Notes: a model not told the origin generated them from the sequence alone. A DNA stretch of 64,000 nt from Isoetes taiwanensis (GCA_021234155.1 JAJEKV010000014.1:21157513-21221512), one strand, 5' to 3'. Shown: positions 45,955-55,423, counted from the first letter of the stretch. Translations and numbers: made by a program.

Positions 45955-45959
45955 CCTTC

Positions 45960-46273
45960 TAAAAAAAAAGAATGATGAAGACGTCACCAAGCTGGTTGCG
46001 GCAAAGGACAAGGCCGCCTTCTATAGGGAGGTGATTTTAGTGCGTGACAATCAGCGGGCTGCCTTAGACCGCGAATTGCGCGCCACGAGATATAACCTCC
46101 AAGAGAGGCTTAGGGCCGCAATCGAAGCGGGAGAGGCTGCCCGAGCTCAACTCGATGAGCGGGAAGATAAGGTTGCGGAATATGAGAACGTGGTTGCGGG
46201 GCAGGCAATCATGTTGGAGGAGCAGAAAAAAATTATCACTGCCCTCCAGGAAGAGCTTGCCCGGCGATCATAG
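45960..46273 (+). pseudogene. MASS-type coiled-coil gene 2, 3' part
   Basis: The continuation starts in a short poly-Lys stretch and reads heptad-rich helices (DELRATRYNLQERL-type text, AAIEAGEAARAQLDERED, EEQKKIITALQEELARRS) to TAG 46273. No stop lies within it. Two inverted-repeat structures follow at 46374-46592 and 46668-46732. Confidence 0.75.
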
Positions 46274-46373
46274 GCATCGGGCTCCTCCTAGAGGGGCCCA
46301 TTTTTTTTTTTTTAATGTTTCTAATTATTTTGTTTCTCAATCGGAAAAGTTTTTGAGAAATGTGCCGAATATT

Positions 46374-46592
46374 ACGTCAAGGCAAGTGGGTCTGCCTTCC
46401 GGAAGATTTTCCATCCATTCATATCAAGAATAGCAAATCGCTATCCAAAACCTGTAGAATCAGGTTAACAGCTTGCCTTGACGTCATGGAACAAGAAGGG
46501 GTCAGCCATTCTTGCTTCCCCCTGACCTGCAGAATTCGGTCGCGCCTACACGGCACTCCCGGATTCTGCAGGTCAGGGGGAAGCAAGAATGG
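46374..46592. repeat. Nested hairpins with a perfect 30-bp stem
   Basis: 46506-46535 and 46563-46592 are perfect reverse complements (core cttgcttccccctgacctgc) around a 27-nt loop. Left of it, acgtcaaggcaag (46374-46386) pairs with cttgccttgacgt (about 46474-46486), enclosing a small aacctgtagaatcaggtt hairpin. All lie in the 3' flank of coiled-coil gene 2. It could be a fold-back element or a small-RNA precursor. Confidence 0.85.
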
Positions 46593-46667
46593 ATTCCCCC
46601 TTCCCATTCCACATAACGTTTCCTATTTTTAATTTTCAATATCCGTGGTAGAGAGAATGACAAGACA

Positions 46668-46732
46668 GATCACACGAAGCGAAACCCTTCATAGGGTTTT
46701 AAAGCTCGTGTGCAGATTTCGCGTGGTGTGAT
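46668..46732. repeat. Long inverted repeat 5 of the recurrent family
   Basis: Arms gatcacacgaagcgaaac (46668-46685) and gatttcgcgtggtgtgat (46715-46732) pair, with a small extra palindrome (aaacccttcatagggttt) in the loop. Confidence 0.8.
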
Positions 46733-46867
46733 ACAGTGTAGTTAGAATAGTTATTAATGTGTTCCAGCGGACAGTACCATTATTGTGTTCTAGCGGACAA
46801 CCGACAGAATCCGCTCGACACTTGCGACAGCAGCCGACTGTGTTTAATATGTTCAAGCGCTAATATG

Positions 46868-46874
46868 TATAAAT
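46868..46874 (+). promoter_or_regulatory. TATA box of coiled-coil gene 3
   Basis: TATAAAT lies 93 bp before the ATG at 46961, matching the spacing at the two paralogues. Confidence 0.6.
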
Positions 46875-46960
46875 TGAGGTCCTTGCATTGTGCTCCTTCT
46901 GCCGGTTAGAGTCTTTGCTCCTCACTTCTATAATCTTAACGTCCCTCCCATTTGTCATCT

Positions 46961-47431
46961 ATGGCCTCCACATCCTCAATCGCTGATAAGGAAAAACGCA
47001 AGAGGATAGAACTCCCTTCTGACATAGTGTTGGGTGTTCTAATGAAGAGGTTGAAGGAGCAACATGATCTTCTAAAGGAAAACGCCGTTACAATTCAGCA
47101 GAAAGAAGAAGAGAATGAATTCAACCTTCTCATGCTTCGTAGCCAGGAGAGGCAAATCAGGCGGTTGAATAGAAGGCTGGAAAGGAGGGGATGCCCCAAC
47201 AACTGCACTGAGGTGGTTATGACGGCAACGAGGTTGCTAATTCAGGCAGAAGAACACGTTGTGCTATTGGGACAGGAGCGGGACATGTACAAAGAGATGG
47301 TCAACAGATTGGAGGAACGTTTGGATAGGGTGATTGCTCGCTTGAGGAGAAGAGATGAAGACGAAGACGAGGACGGAGCTGATGATGATGATGAAGATAA
47401 TGAAGAAGAGCTCGCATTGGAGCAACAATGA
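46961..47431 (+). CDS. MASS-type coiled-coil protein 3
   Basis: 156 residues from ATG 46961: MASTSSIADKEKRKRIELPS, then DIVLGVLMKRLKEQHD, heptad-rich Arg/Glu helices (RQIRRLNRRLERRG, EMVNRLEERLDRVIARLRR) and a strongly acidic tail (DEDEDGADDDDEDNEEE). It is a paralogue of the genes at 39031 and 40009 and is intact. Frame-extending codons upstream start with TTG, so I chose the ATG that gives the family's MAS start. Inverted repeats lie between its stop and the convergent gene at right. Confidence 0.75.
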   Translation: MASTSSIADKEKRKRIELPSDIVLGVLMKRLKEQHDLLKENAVTIQQKEEENEFNLLMLRSQERQIRRLNRRLERRGCPNNCTEVVMTATRLLIQAEEHVVLLGQERDMYKEMVNRLEERLDRVIARLRRRDEDEDEDGADDDDEDNEEELALEQQ

Positions 47432-47513
47432 GTCGTTGTATTTTGTTTTTCAATGTAACATTTTTCACAACTTTAATCAAAAGTAACCTTTTTTTATTAT
47501 TATCTTGTAAAGC

Positions 47514-47633
47514 TTCACACGACGCGAAGCCACATAAATGCAAGCAATAGCGAACTCCACTACAAATAAGATCACACGACGCGAAGCTACAGTTGTGCAA
47601 ACAAGGTTGGAGGCAAGTACTTCGCGTCGTGTG
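47514..47633. repeat. Long inverted repeat 6 (two left arms, one right arm)
   Basis: ttcacacgacgcgaagc (47514-47530) and gatcacacgacgcgaagc (47570-47587) both face acttcgcgtcgtgtgaac (47618-47635). It sits between the convergent stops at 47431 (+) and 47647 (-), so it may serve both genes. Confidence 0.85.
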
Positions 47634-47646
47634 AACATGCTACACA

Positions 47647-50185
47647 TTACAAGTATACTTTACCGATTCTTTGTCTCTTAGATCTCCACTGTTGTGATGC
47701 TAGTGGGGCCCTAGAATTTTGCCAAGCAACTTTCTCGCTTTTTCTCTTGACATTATGCCAATGGTGTTTACGACTTCTGGGTTGCTCCTTAAAGCGACCT
47801 TCTTGTCGTGATTTAGCCATCGCCCTTCTATAAAACCACTCATCATCTGTCTTTAGAGGGTTGGTTCCCACATTTCCACCCCCTCTTTGAGTGTTACGAT
47901 GAAAGGCTATTTTAGCTTGTTTATGCGACTTCTCCATGCCTTGTGCACTCCACACTGCTAGGCTTCCATACTTCCTAAAAAACCAAGGTGCATGAGCCCA
48001 AAAGATGTGCAAGTAGTGCGTGACTTCACTCTCTCCCCATGCGTCTATGAAAGCTCTAATAAATTTGTTATTCGCTTGCACGAACATTTCTGCATCTTCT
48101 CTTGTGAGGTCCATTCTCTGACTGTATGGGAACAATTCAGACAATACATCCCATGCTTTTTTTTCCTCAATGCCGAACGAACGCCATCTGTGCGGTCCTG
48201 CTCCGCATCAACCAGCAATTTTCCAAATTCATAGACCTTTTCTCCCATCTGGTTTCCGTTCAGAGCCTCTCTATGATTCTTTATGAAGCGTCGAGCTTTC
48301 ACCCCTCCAATTGACACCTTACGAGGCACACTTGTTCTTCCTGCCTGTTTCTCATCGAGCTCTAATCTTACATTGCCACCATCCAAACCTGCTTCTGATA
48401 GAACATGTTCAACTCTACGAATTCCTTCCTCTCTTCTCTTCTTGTTTGAAATGTTCCACACGAATCTGCAGCTCAAAAATATCATCTTGTCGATGATTCT
48501 CACAAAGCCGTGCAAAGTGCAGATATGAACCCTCTCTAATGGAATGGGGAAAATGCCATGGAACTTGGGATCTTCTTCTCCTCTATTAGGAGCATTTGCT
48601 TGGTTAAGGGACAAGGTTGAAACAGTCTTCCCAGTACTTGACTTCCTTGCATGATTGCAGTACAGACAACTTTTGCATGTTCCTTGTCCTCCTGTTGTAC
48701 ATTGCTTTCTCAGTTTTTAAATCAGACGCCAAGTGAAAAATTACTTTGTAAGATCCATAGTGATCTACTTGCAATTTTTCCCCTCCCTCGAATCTAGATA
48801 TTAGACTCGTGATGTCAGTTTGATTGAACACCCATTTCAATACCTCGTGGGTTTCTTTCTGAACTTTAAAGAGACCTAACCACTAGGTGTCATCTTTAGA
48901 TTGACATGAGAACCATTTTTCGGCACGCTTCTTCTCCTCGTCCGTCACCTCTACATCATTTTTATTATTCTTGTTGCTCTTTGATTTAGCATGTGCAATT
49001 GCATTCTCAATTGCTCTATTCATGATGACAACGGATACCCTCTCATACTTCTCAAACTTGGTCAGTTCCATTTCATCCAATTTTATGCAAACTTCAATCT
49101 CACCATTAGTTTCTCGAATCATTAAGTCATAATATTTGACAAGGAATTGTAAGAGAGTAACCAGGTCAACCCAAAGATTATTATGTTCATTCATTCCAAC
49201 CATATCACAACAATCCTTGCCATTCTTATCTTTTATGGCTATGGCGGGACCAAAGACATTCAACGTGGTGCATCTCTCCAAATATGGCATACACCATCTT
49301 TGTCCTAGTAACCCTTGTATTCTCGACAATTTGTGGACGTGGAGCGAATACTTTTTTTGTGCCCATTCTTTTCAACGCTTTGTGGAATGGCTTGAATAGA
49401 GAACGGTAACCAAGCCTACTGATGCCTACATCATCACAAACAGTCTGTACATCTGTCGCTTCTAGCTTCTTGTAGATCTCTCCTAGTACCATTTCCAATA
49501 CCATCTTCTTGAGAGAAGAGTTGTAGGGCTGACAAATCATGTCCACTATCTCCCTGTTTGTCGCTAGGTTCTTCACTACGTAACCAAGATTGCTTCTAGT
49601 TTCCCCAGATCTTAATAGGCCTTTGCTAGTGTTGTAAATGGACCTTGTGGCCGTGACCCTGCGTCTGAATGCACCTGATCCAAACTTTAGTTCCTCTATC
49701 GGTTGAAAGTGCTTCTTCCTTTCTCGCAAGCCAAGGGGTGTTTTCTTCAAATTCTTTAACCTACATTGAAGCCCAAAGTTTGCTCTTTCGAGCTCTTGGA
49801 TGATCTTTTCTTGCAGCTGCCCTATCACCAATTTGGACTTGTCCACTTCATATCTCAAAGAAGTTTCCCTCCCCAAGCCGTCATTCCTTTCCTTCATTAC
49901 AATGGAGTAATGAAGCGAGAGAAAAAAGAGCTGCTGGTTTAAGTTATAATTCTCTTGTGACAATCGGAAGCAGCTCATCTCAAGGAACTGTATTCGATTC
50001 CGAATGCCTTCATCCTCTCTCAATCTCTCACAATATCCCAAGAGGCCAGAGTTATCGTCACCACAAAATCGGACTAAACTTGAAACGTCCCGAAATGACG
50101 GTTTCTTGCCACTCAACGGATCCAATAGATATAAACTGCCATCCGCCCAGATGTCGACACTTTTTGAGCCTGTAAGATGCAACAT
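47647..50185 (-). pseudogene. Broken unknown gene of about 840 codons
   Basis: Five consecutive minus-strand frames read as one protein. 50185-49226 is coiled-coil-rich (MLHLTGSKSVDIWADGSLYL, KLVIGQLQEKIIQELERANF). After a frame change, 49329-48604 follows (ERCTTLNVFGPAIAIKDKNG) with an in-frame TAG at 48883-48885. A one-base shift near 48610 leads to 48614-48045. Another shift near 48140 leads to 48144-47647, ending with the conserved-looking VTHYLHIFWAHAPWFFRKYG, SLAVWSAQGMEKSHKQAK and a basic tail. The last part resembles multi-copy uncharacterised proteins I remember from plants and invertebrates, but I cannot name the family. As the largest gene of the element it is the best candidate for its mobility enzyme, by position and size only. 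Confidence 0.6.
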
Positions 50186-50283
50186 GTCGAGGTCTAAGTT
50201 CTTATTTTTTAGACCTCCTTTTTTGCGATTGAAGACTGGAGCATATTCGGAGTCGGGCTTGGATCCTTATCCACACATCATTT

Positions 50284-51015
50284 GGAGCTTCCATATCATG
50301 CGGGATCGCCGCGGCGAAAATGAAGGTGTACAATTTGTATGCCCCAAAGACAATTAAACCCGTGTGAGCCGAGCGTCCGTGCATTACTAACCTCGTTTTT
50401 GAAATTTGCAACGTGCATATGGAAATCGAAAAGTCCATTCTCCTACAATCCATGCTTTTATACATAAGCAAATTCAAAATTCGAATTGTAGGGGGCGGGA
50501 AGCCCAGATTGGGATGAAGTAAAGATCCCGCTACTTAACTTTTAAGGTGCAATCGCCTCCTGAAATGAAAGTCTGATACAAAGCTTCAACCTACACATTC
50601 AAATTTTGAAATGTAGAAGGCGGGAAGCTTGTATGGCCATGGCCTCTAAATGAAAATAGCGCAAGACAAGAATCGGTGATGTGCATGCTTGGTATCTGAC
50701 AAACCAAGAGACACCGTCATGAGTTGCCGGTATGCTATAATGCAAGTGGCTTTCTAGAAGTGCCACGTGTTGCATCAATCTGTCTGACAACCAACAGAAT
50801 TAAATACATATGGCGCCATAAATCTGTGATCCCCTTATTTCGGGAGAATATTCCAAGCAAATCTGTAATTATGAGAGTTTGGTATCCTAGGTGGCATGGG
50901 AAAAAAGGAGCGGAAATATGACGTGGAATGGCTGATAGGAGGCCATTTTGAGACCCCAAATCCCCAAGGAGCAGAAATATGACGTGGAATGGCTGATAGG
51001 AGGCCATTTTAGTTC
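50284..51015. repeat. Direct repeat, left copy (right copy 53147-53740)
   Basis: About 600 bp match the right end of the large element, including 'gaaatttgcaacgtgcatat', 'catgcttttatacat', 'gccggtatgctataatgcaa' and the terminal gaccccaaatc. The left copy ends with an internal relic of the terminal repeat and a tandem duplication of about 61 bp (ggagcggaaatatgacgtgg..., 50909 and 50970). Confidence 0.8.
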
Positions 51016-51111
51016 ATAAAACATAATATAACTTGGAATATTTTATATGCAAATGGGAGACTATTGATGAGGGACTTGGTGTTATTATCTATTGACAACA
51101 AACAAGAAAGT

Positions 51112-51707
51112 GGATCACACCATGTGAATTTAGTATATTCCAACCTTTTAGCTTATACAAAATTCGCTTGGTGTGATCTTTTTGGAAAAAGATGACTTCC
51201 TATAGTAAAATTACTTTGATTATCTTTTAATAAAAGAAATATATATGTGTCTTATTTGAAGTTAAGTGTGGATATGTGACGTGCTCATTTATTGATAAAG
51301 TGTTTGCTTTTTGAAAAAGGCTAATAACTTTATGTACTACTAGAGTTGGTTGATGTGATCCTTCTTAAAAAAAGATCTGCTCTTTGAAAAGGACTAACAA
51401 CTTTATGCACTTATGGTGGTAAAGCATTAAATGAGAAGGGGTACTTGTGTTTAATTTTAATTTGACAACAAATAAGAAAGTGGATCACACGATGCGAATT
51501 TAGTGTGTTCCATTTTTGTTGCACATGTACTATTCGCTTGGTGTGATCCTTCTTGAAAAATAATATGCTCTTTGAAAAGGGATAATGACTTATGTACTTA
51601 AGAGTGGTAAAGCATTTTAGATACAAATAGGAATTTTACGTACGCTAAGTTGTAAGTTCAATATTTGTGTTTCTATTTACTTTTTTACGCAAGGATCACA
51701 CCAAGCG
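51112..51707. repeat. Recurrent inverted repeats 7-9 in a locally duplicated block
   Basis: Arms 51112-51131/51161-51178 (ggatcacaccatgtgaattt and aattcgcttggtgtgatc) and 51482-51500/51532-51548 form two hairpins. A lone arm ggatcacaccaagcgaatcc lies at 51692-51711. Flanking phrases (gacaacaaacaagaaagtgg; ctttgaaaagg) recur with them, showing local duplication of about 370 bp. No gene lies here. Confidence 0.75.
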
Positions 51708-51711
51708 AATC

Positions 51712-52240
51712 CTCTTTAAACAAGGATGGCTTTGACCTTCAATGTTCATAAATTTTATGAATGTTTGCATATAAGAATGTCACATATCATATTTTCTTAA
51801 AAAATAATCATCAAATGGATAACTAGTCAAAGAGTTCTTCTACTACTTAAAGAGTTTCAAGACTCGTTTTTGCTATAATTTAAACAGCAATAGATTTTTA
51901 AAGGAATCTGTTGTGAAAAGTAGTCAAAGACTTCTTGTATTAGAGGTATCTAAACACAAACACCATAACACAGTACAATAAAAAAACACATGTACAGTAA
52001 CACATGTACAGTAAAAAAAACAAGTTGGGTATTCAAATGGAATTAGAAGCAAAAACTTTTTACATTCAAAATTTTTTATGGCCGTATGGCTTTACATCAG
52101 AACATCATTTTGTAAATTTAAATGCCCGGAAGCTTCAACTATTCACAACAAAAAAGCCCAGAGGCTTGCAGTCATATGGTAAGAAGCTGGAGGCAAGCTG
52201 GAGGCTAAGAACAAGGAAAAAAAAAAAGAGGTGCTCTGCC
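51712..52240. other. No gene seen
   Basis: AT-rich DNA with poly-A runs. A 99-codon frame at 52004-52303 has no recognisable content and lies antisense to the small acidic gene's end. Confidence 0.5.
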
Positions 52241-52250
52241 CTAACAAATT

Positions 52251-52674
52251 TCATTCATCTGCTTCACCATCTGCAAAACAAAAAAATAAGAAATAACTGT
52301 TAGTTGAATGCTTAAGAAAAGAAAGAAAACATGCATGTACCATTTAGCAACGCCATGAGCTCCTCGAAGTCAGCGGATTCATCTTCAACTTCTTCATCTT
52401 CTTCATCATCTTCGACTTCTTCTCCTTCGGTAGACCACTCATTCTCTGAAGAATCTCCTATCCAGCCTTTAAGAACACCTATGATGAACTCCTGCTCCGA
52501 AATTTCCTCTGATTCCTCATTCTCTGATTCCTCGTCAAAGGAATCAGAGGAATCAGAGGCATTCAGAGCAAGAACCGTGGGCAGCGGAGGGAACTACGGA
52601 GGGAACACCTCTTCCAGCCGTAATAGGCGCCTCTTGGAGGACACCTCCGGCTCTTCCGTAGCTGATCTCTTCAT
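52251..52674 (-). pseudogene. Small acidic protein gene with one intron and one in-frame stop
   Basis: The minus-strand ATG at 52674 starts MKRSATEEPEVSSKRRLLRL. TAG at 52594-52596 lies within a 12-bp near-duplication (ttccctccg-tag, ttccctccg-ctg), and the frame then stays open through an acidic Ser/Glu region (EEEVEDDEEDEE-type) to 52341. A GT-AG intron (52271-52340, with a tttttttgttttgcag acceptor) leads to a short last exon ending TGA at 52251 (NDGEADE). The intron shows this is a eukaryotic-type gene. The TAG may be a mutation. The + strand Ser-rich frame across the same DNA is its shadow. A tatatctat lies upstream, near 52760. Confidence 0.5.
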
Positions 52675-52864
52675 GGCGATGGACTAGCGAAATTGGGCGA
52701 AGGATCTAGCGAAGATTGGGTGGAGATTGGGGGGAGAATGGGCGCCAATCTAGGCTGGATAGATATAGGCTGGATTAGACGTGAAAATCGTAGGAATGAT
52801 TCAAATTCCAGTCCTATCAACCATCATTACATGCCATTATGTGCATGTCTCGAAATTTGAGCCA

Positions 52865-52936
52865 TATCCAATATCTTCCTTTTTTAACCTTATTCCTAAA
52901 TATCCAATATCTTCCTTTTTTAACCTTATTCCTAAA
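52865..52936. repeat. 36-bp tandem duplication
   Basis: The unit tatccaatatcttccttttt plus taaccttattcctaaa occurs twice in a row. Confidence 0.9.
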
Positions 52937-53144
52937 CCTATATGATTTGAGTTTAACCTGAAAATGAACACCGATATAATTCGAATTTAACATATTATTT
53001 AATACCAAGATGCTACGTCACACTATGTCGATAATTGGGATTTAAAAAAAAAACACTCCAAACCCTCCTCGAGAAAACCACGTAAGTGCCGACCTCACTT
53101 GTGTTTAAGTTTAATTTGACAACAAGCAACTTCCATACTGCGTG

Positions 53145-53215
53145 GATCGCACAGCGCGAAATGAAGGTGTACAATTTTTATGCCCCAACACAATTCGCTT
53201 CGTGTGAGCCGAACG
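53145..53215. repeat. Long inverted repeat 10 of the recurrent family
   Basis: ggatcgcacagcgcgaa (about 53145-53161) and ttcgcttcgtgtgagcc (about 53193-53209). The equivalent place in the left direct repeat (about 50299-50370) is present but mutated out of pairing. Confidence 0.7.
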
Positions 53216-53740
53216 TCCGTAGTAACCTCATTTTTGAAATTTGCAACGTGCATATGGAAATCGAAAAGTCCATTCTCCTACAATCCATGCTTTTATACAT
53301 TAAGCAAATTCAAATTTCGAATTGTAGGGGGCGGGAAGCCTGTATTAGGATGAAGTGAAGATCGGTTAAGGCGCAGCCGTAGCGCCTCGAAATGAAAGTC
53401 TGATCTGATACAAAGCTTCAACCTACACATTCAAATTTTGAAATGTAGAAGACGGTGACGCGCACGCTTGGTATCTGACAAACCAAGAGACACCGTCATG
53501 AGTTACCGGTATGCTATAATGCAAGTGGCATTTTAGAAGCGCCACGTGTTGCATCAGTCTGTCTGACAACCAACAGAATTAAATACATATGGCGCCATGA
53601 ATGTGCAATCCCCCTTATTCCAGAAGAATATTCCAAGCAAATTTGTAATTATGAGAGTTTGTTATCCTAGGTGGCATGGGAAAAAAGGAGCGGAAATATG
53701 ACGTGGAATGGCTGATAGGAGGCCATTTTGAGACCCCAAA
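53147..53740. repeat. Direct repeat, right copy, ending at the right terminal repeat
   Basis: Same orientation as 50284-51015 and about 2.86 kb from it. This copy carries the true right end of the element. Confidence 0.8.
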
Positions 53741-53751
53741 TCTGCCCTAAT
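53722..53751 (-). repeat. Right terminal inverted repeat
   Basis: gccattttgagaccccaaat then ctgccctaat, the inverse of 34158-34187 with two mismatches. An internal relic of the same end (gccattttgagacccc...) lies near 50943-50965. Confidence 0.8.
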
Positions 53752-54138
53752 GATCTTCATCGACTCTTTGATTCTTTATCCCATTTCATTTAGCTGTTAA
53801 ATATTTTGGTATAACTCATGTTCTAAGGGTTGGATGAATTGTGCGGAATTCTCAATCCTTATTGATGTTCCTAAGCCAAATCTCATCCTATCCTTACTTC
53901 CTCACCTGAATTTGTGATGCTGCTAAAGTCGAGCTCCCTATTGTTAAATTGGATTTCTCTAAGCCAATTCTTCCCAGAATTCAGTCTCTCTCTGGATTTC
54001 TCTTGCTCGGGATAGTCTAGTTGGGTGGTGAGCTTAGCCTTGGAGGCTGGACTTTGTTATTGGAGTTATCTCTTACTTGTTGGATCTTACTCAGTGACTA
54101 TTGTTTTGGCATAAGAATTTTGTATTCATATCATCTTT
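53752..54138 (+). mobile_element. Resident-family LTR, 3' part, resuming after the large element
   Basis: It matches 30105-30502 and ends tattcatatca. With 33776-34156 it makes one LTR split by the 19.6-kb element. Confidence 0.75.
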
Positions 54139-54760
54139 ATGGACCACCTTCAAATGACACAAGATGCCCTTCAAGAGCTCAAGTATTCCATTTGCAAACC
54201 CCCCTAGGTACTTTCATGAGCACCAACCTGTAAACAAAGACCGAGACAAGTTGATCAAAGCATATGTTATAGACATATTCCAAAACACTATTGTAGTTCA
54301 GGATTTGGGTGATGATTCTCTGCATGTGCCTCTCTGTTCTACGTCCCCAGAAGCCTTTTCTATCTCCCTAAAATGGCTATAACATCTCACGCAATCCATC
54401 GTTTTATTCTTACCACTTTATTCTCGTTTAGCACTTTGATTTGATTTATTATCATGCCTTACTTCATCATCAGTTACCACTTCATTTACATTAACCTCTA
54501 CTATATTCTCATTTTCCACTTTATTATTATGTCTTTATAGTCATGCATTTGGATGTTTGTTTTCTTTATATGTAGTTAAGCACGAGAAAAATGGCACGAA
54601 GCAAATGAGGTGGAAGCTCATCAATACGAATCTAAGTGCTGCAAGAAGAAGTTATCACATATGAGATCAATCACCCAGTACAGGAAAATGTTGCAGCAAT
54701 AGAAGAAGCCAAAATCAACCACCATCTTGAGGCAATTCCAAAATTGTAATAGCAAACTAT
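54139..54760 (+). repeat. Downstream part of the resident element, including dispersed repeat copy 2
   Basis: A short protein-like stretch (HQPVNKDRDKLIKAYVIDIF, QDLGDDSLHVPLC; 54164-54382) is followed by the repeat shared with 26640-27010 (54345-54740). No complete gene is present. Confidence 0.5.
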
Positions 54761-55423
54761 GATTGAAATTTCAACAATGTAGATTCAAAACAAAAATCAA
54801 TGCAAATGAGTAATCGCCATATAGATTTGAAAGACTTCTTCCAAGTCAGTATGGCAAAACACGATATAATATGCCAATGTTACATGTGCTTTTATGCATA
54901 TAATTATAATGCAACATTTGTAGAAGGACATTGTTCAAAATGTTGCGATATGCTTTTGGCATAATTGTAAGTGAACATACTGTAAAATTTGATCGAAAGT
55001 TAAGGTATCCAAATTTTTTGCTTACATCATTTCAAGGTGTTATTATTATTACATTATAAGAATTTGTCTGCTTATGCATTAGACAGTTAAATGGAATTTA
55101 AAAATGTTCAATTAAATCCCCAAATCCAAAGGTTGTGATAGCTTTTCAAATATCACAGTTCAAATATATAGCAAAATAACAAGGAGTTTCCTTTGCGTTT
55201 TTTGTACGCTTTTCAATATGGTTTTGCTATGATTTGGTTGATGTATTCGATTGACTGTACTAAATAATATTTCTAGAGTGCACCTTTTCTTAACTGTCAA
55301 AAAAAAAAAAAAAAAAAAAAAAAATGATTATATGGTTGTATGTGAATATTAGATAAAGGCTAAAAAGAGAGAGATTGTGTGGTTATATGTGAATATTAGA
55401 TAAAGGCTTGGCTGATTTGGTGA
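54761..55423. other. No gene; poly-A run and short tandem repeat
   Basis: AT-rich. A run of about 25 A lies at 55300-55324. 'atatggttgtatgtgaatattagataaaggct' is repeated with changes across 55326-55408. Confidence 0.6.

Larger units (their letters stand above)
34158..53751. mobile_element. 19.6-kb element with 30-bp terminal inverted repeats
   Basis: 34158-34187 (starting attagggcggatttggggtc) and 53722-53751 are inverted copies that agree at 28 of 30 positions. Left and right flanks are adjacent parts of one LTR (33776-34156 and 53752-54138), as uninterrupted copies near 30.09 kb show. The target duplication is unclear; 'at' or 'atc' is possible. The cargo includes an elongated H3-like gene, unknown genes, three coiled-coil paralogues, a broken gene of about 840 codons on the minus strand, a small acidic intron-containing gene and about ten copies of one inverted repeat. 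A Ty3/gypsy element (40112-45954) is a later passenger. I recognise no DDE transposase, polymerase or capsid gene. It may be a giant DNA transposon or an endogenised large DNA virus fragment. Confidence 0.7.

Noticed and set aside
52331-52687. Ser-rich + strand protein
   Set aside because: The opposite strand has a better gene: acidic protein, intron with strong acceptor and sensible stop. The Ser codons are its complement.
34846-53215. CRISPR array
   Set aside because: The repeats are inverted pairs hundreds to thousands of bases apart, separated by genes, in eukaryotic DNA.
34158-53751. Confident call of an endogenous giant virus
   Set aside because: The hairpins and H3-like gene fit, but I see no capsid, polymerase, packaging ATPase or other hallmark gene, and one gene has a spliceosomal intron.
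34158-53751. Stop-codon reassignment (TAA/TAG read as Gln)
   Set aside because: Intact coiled-coil genes end at TAG with no sensible continuation, so these codons act as stops here.
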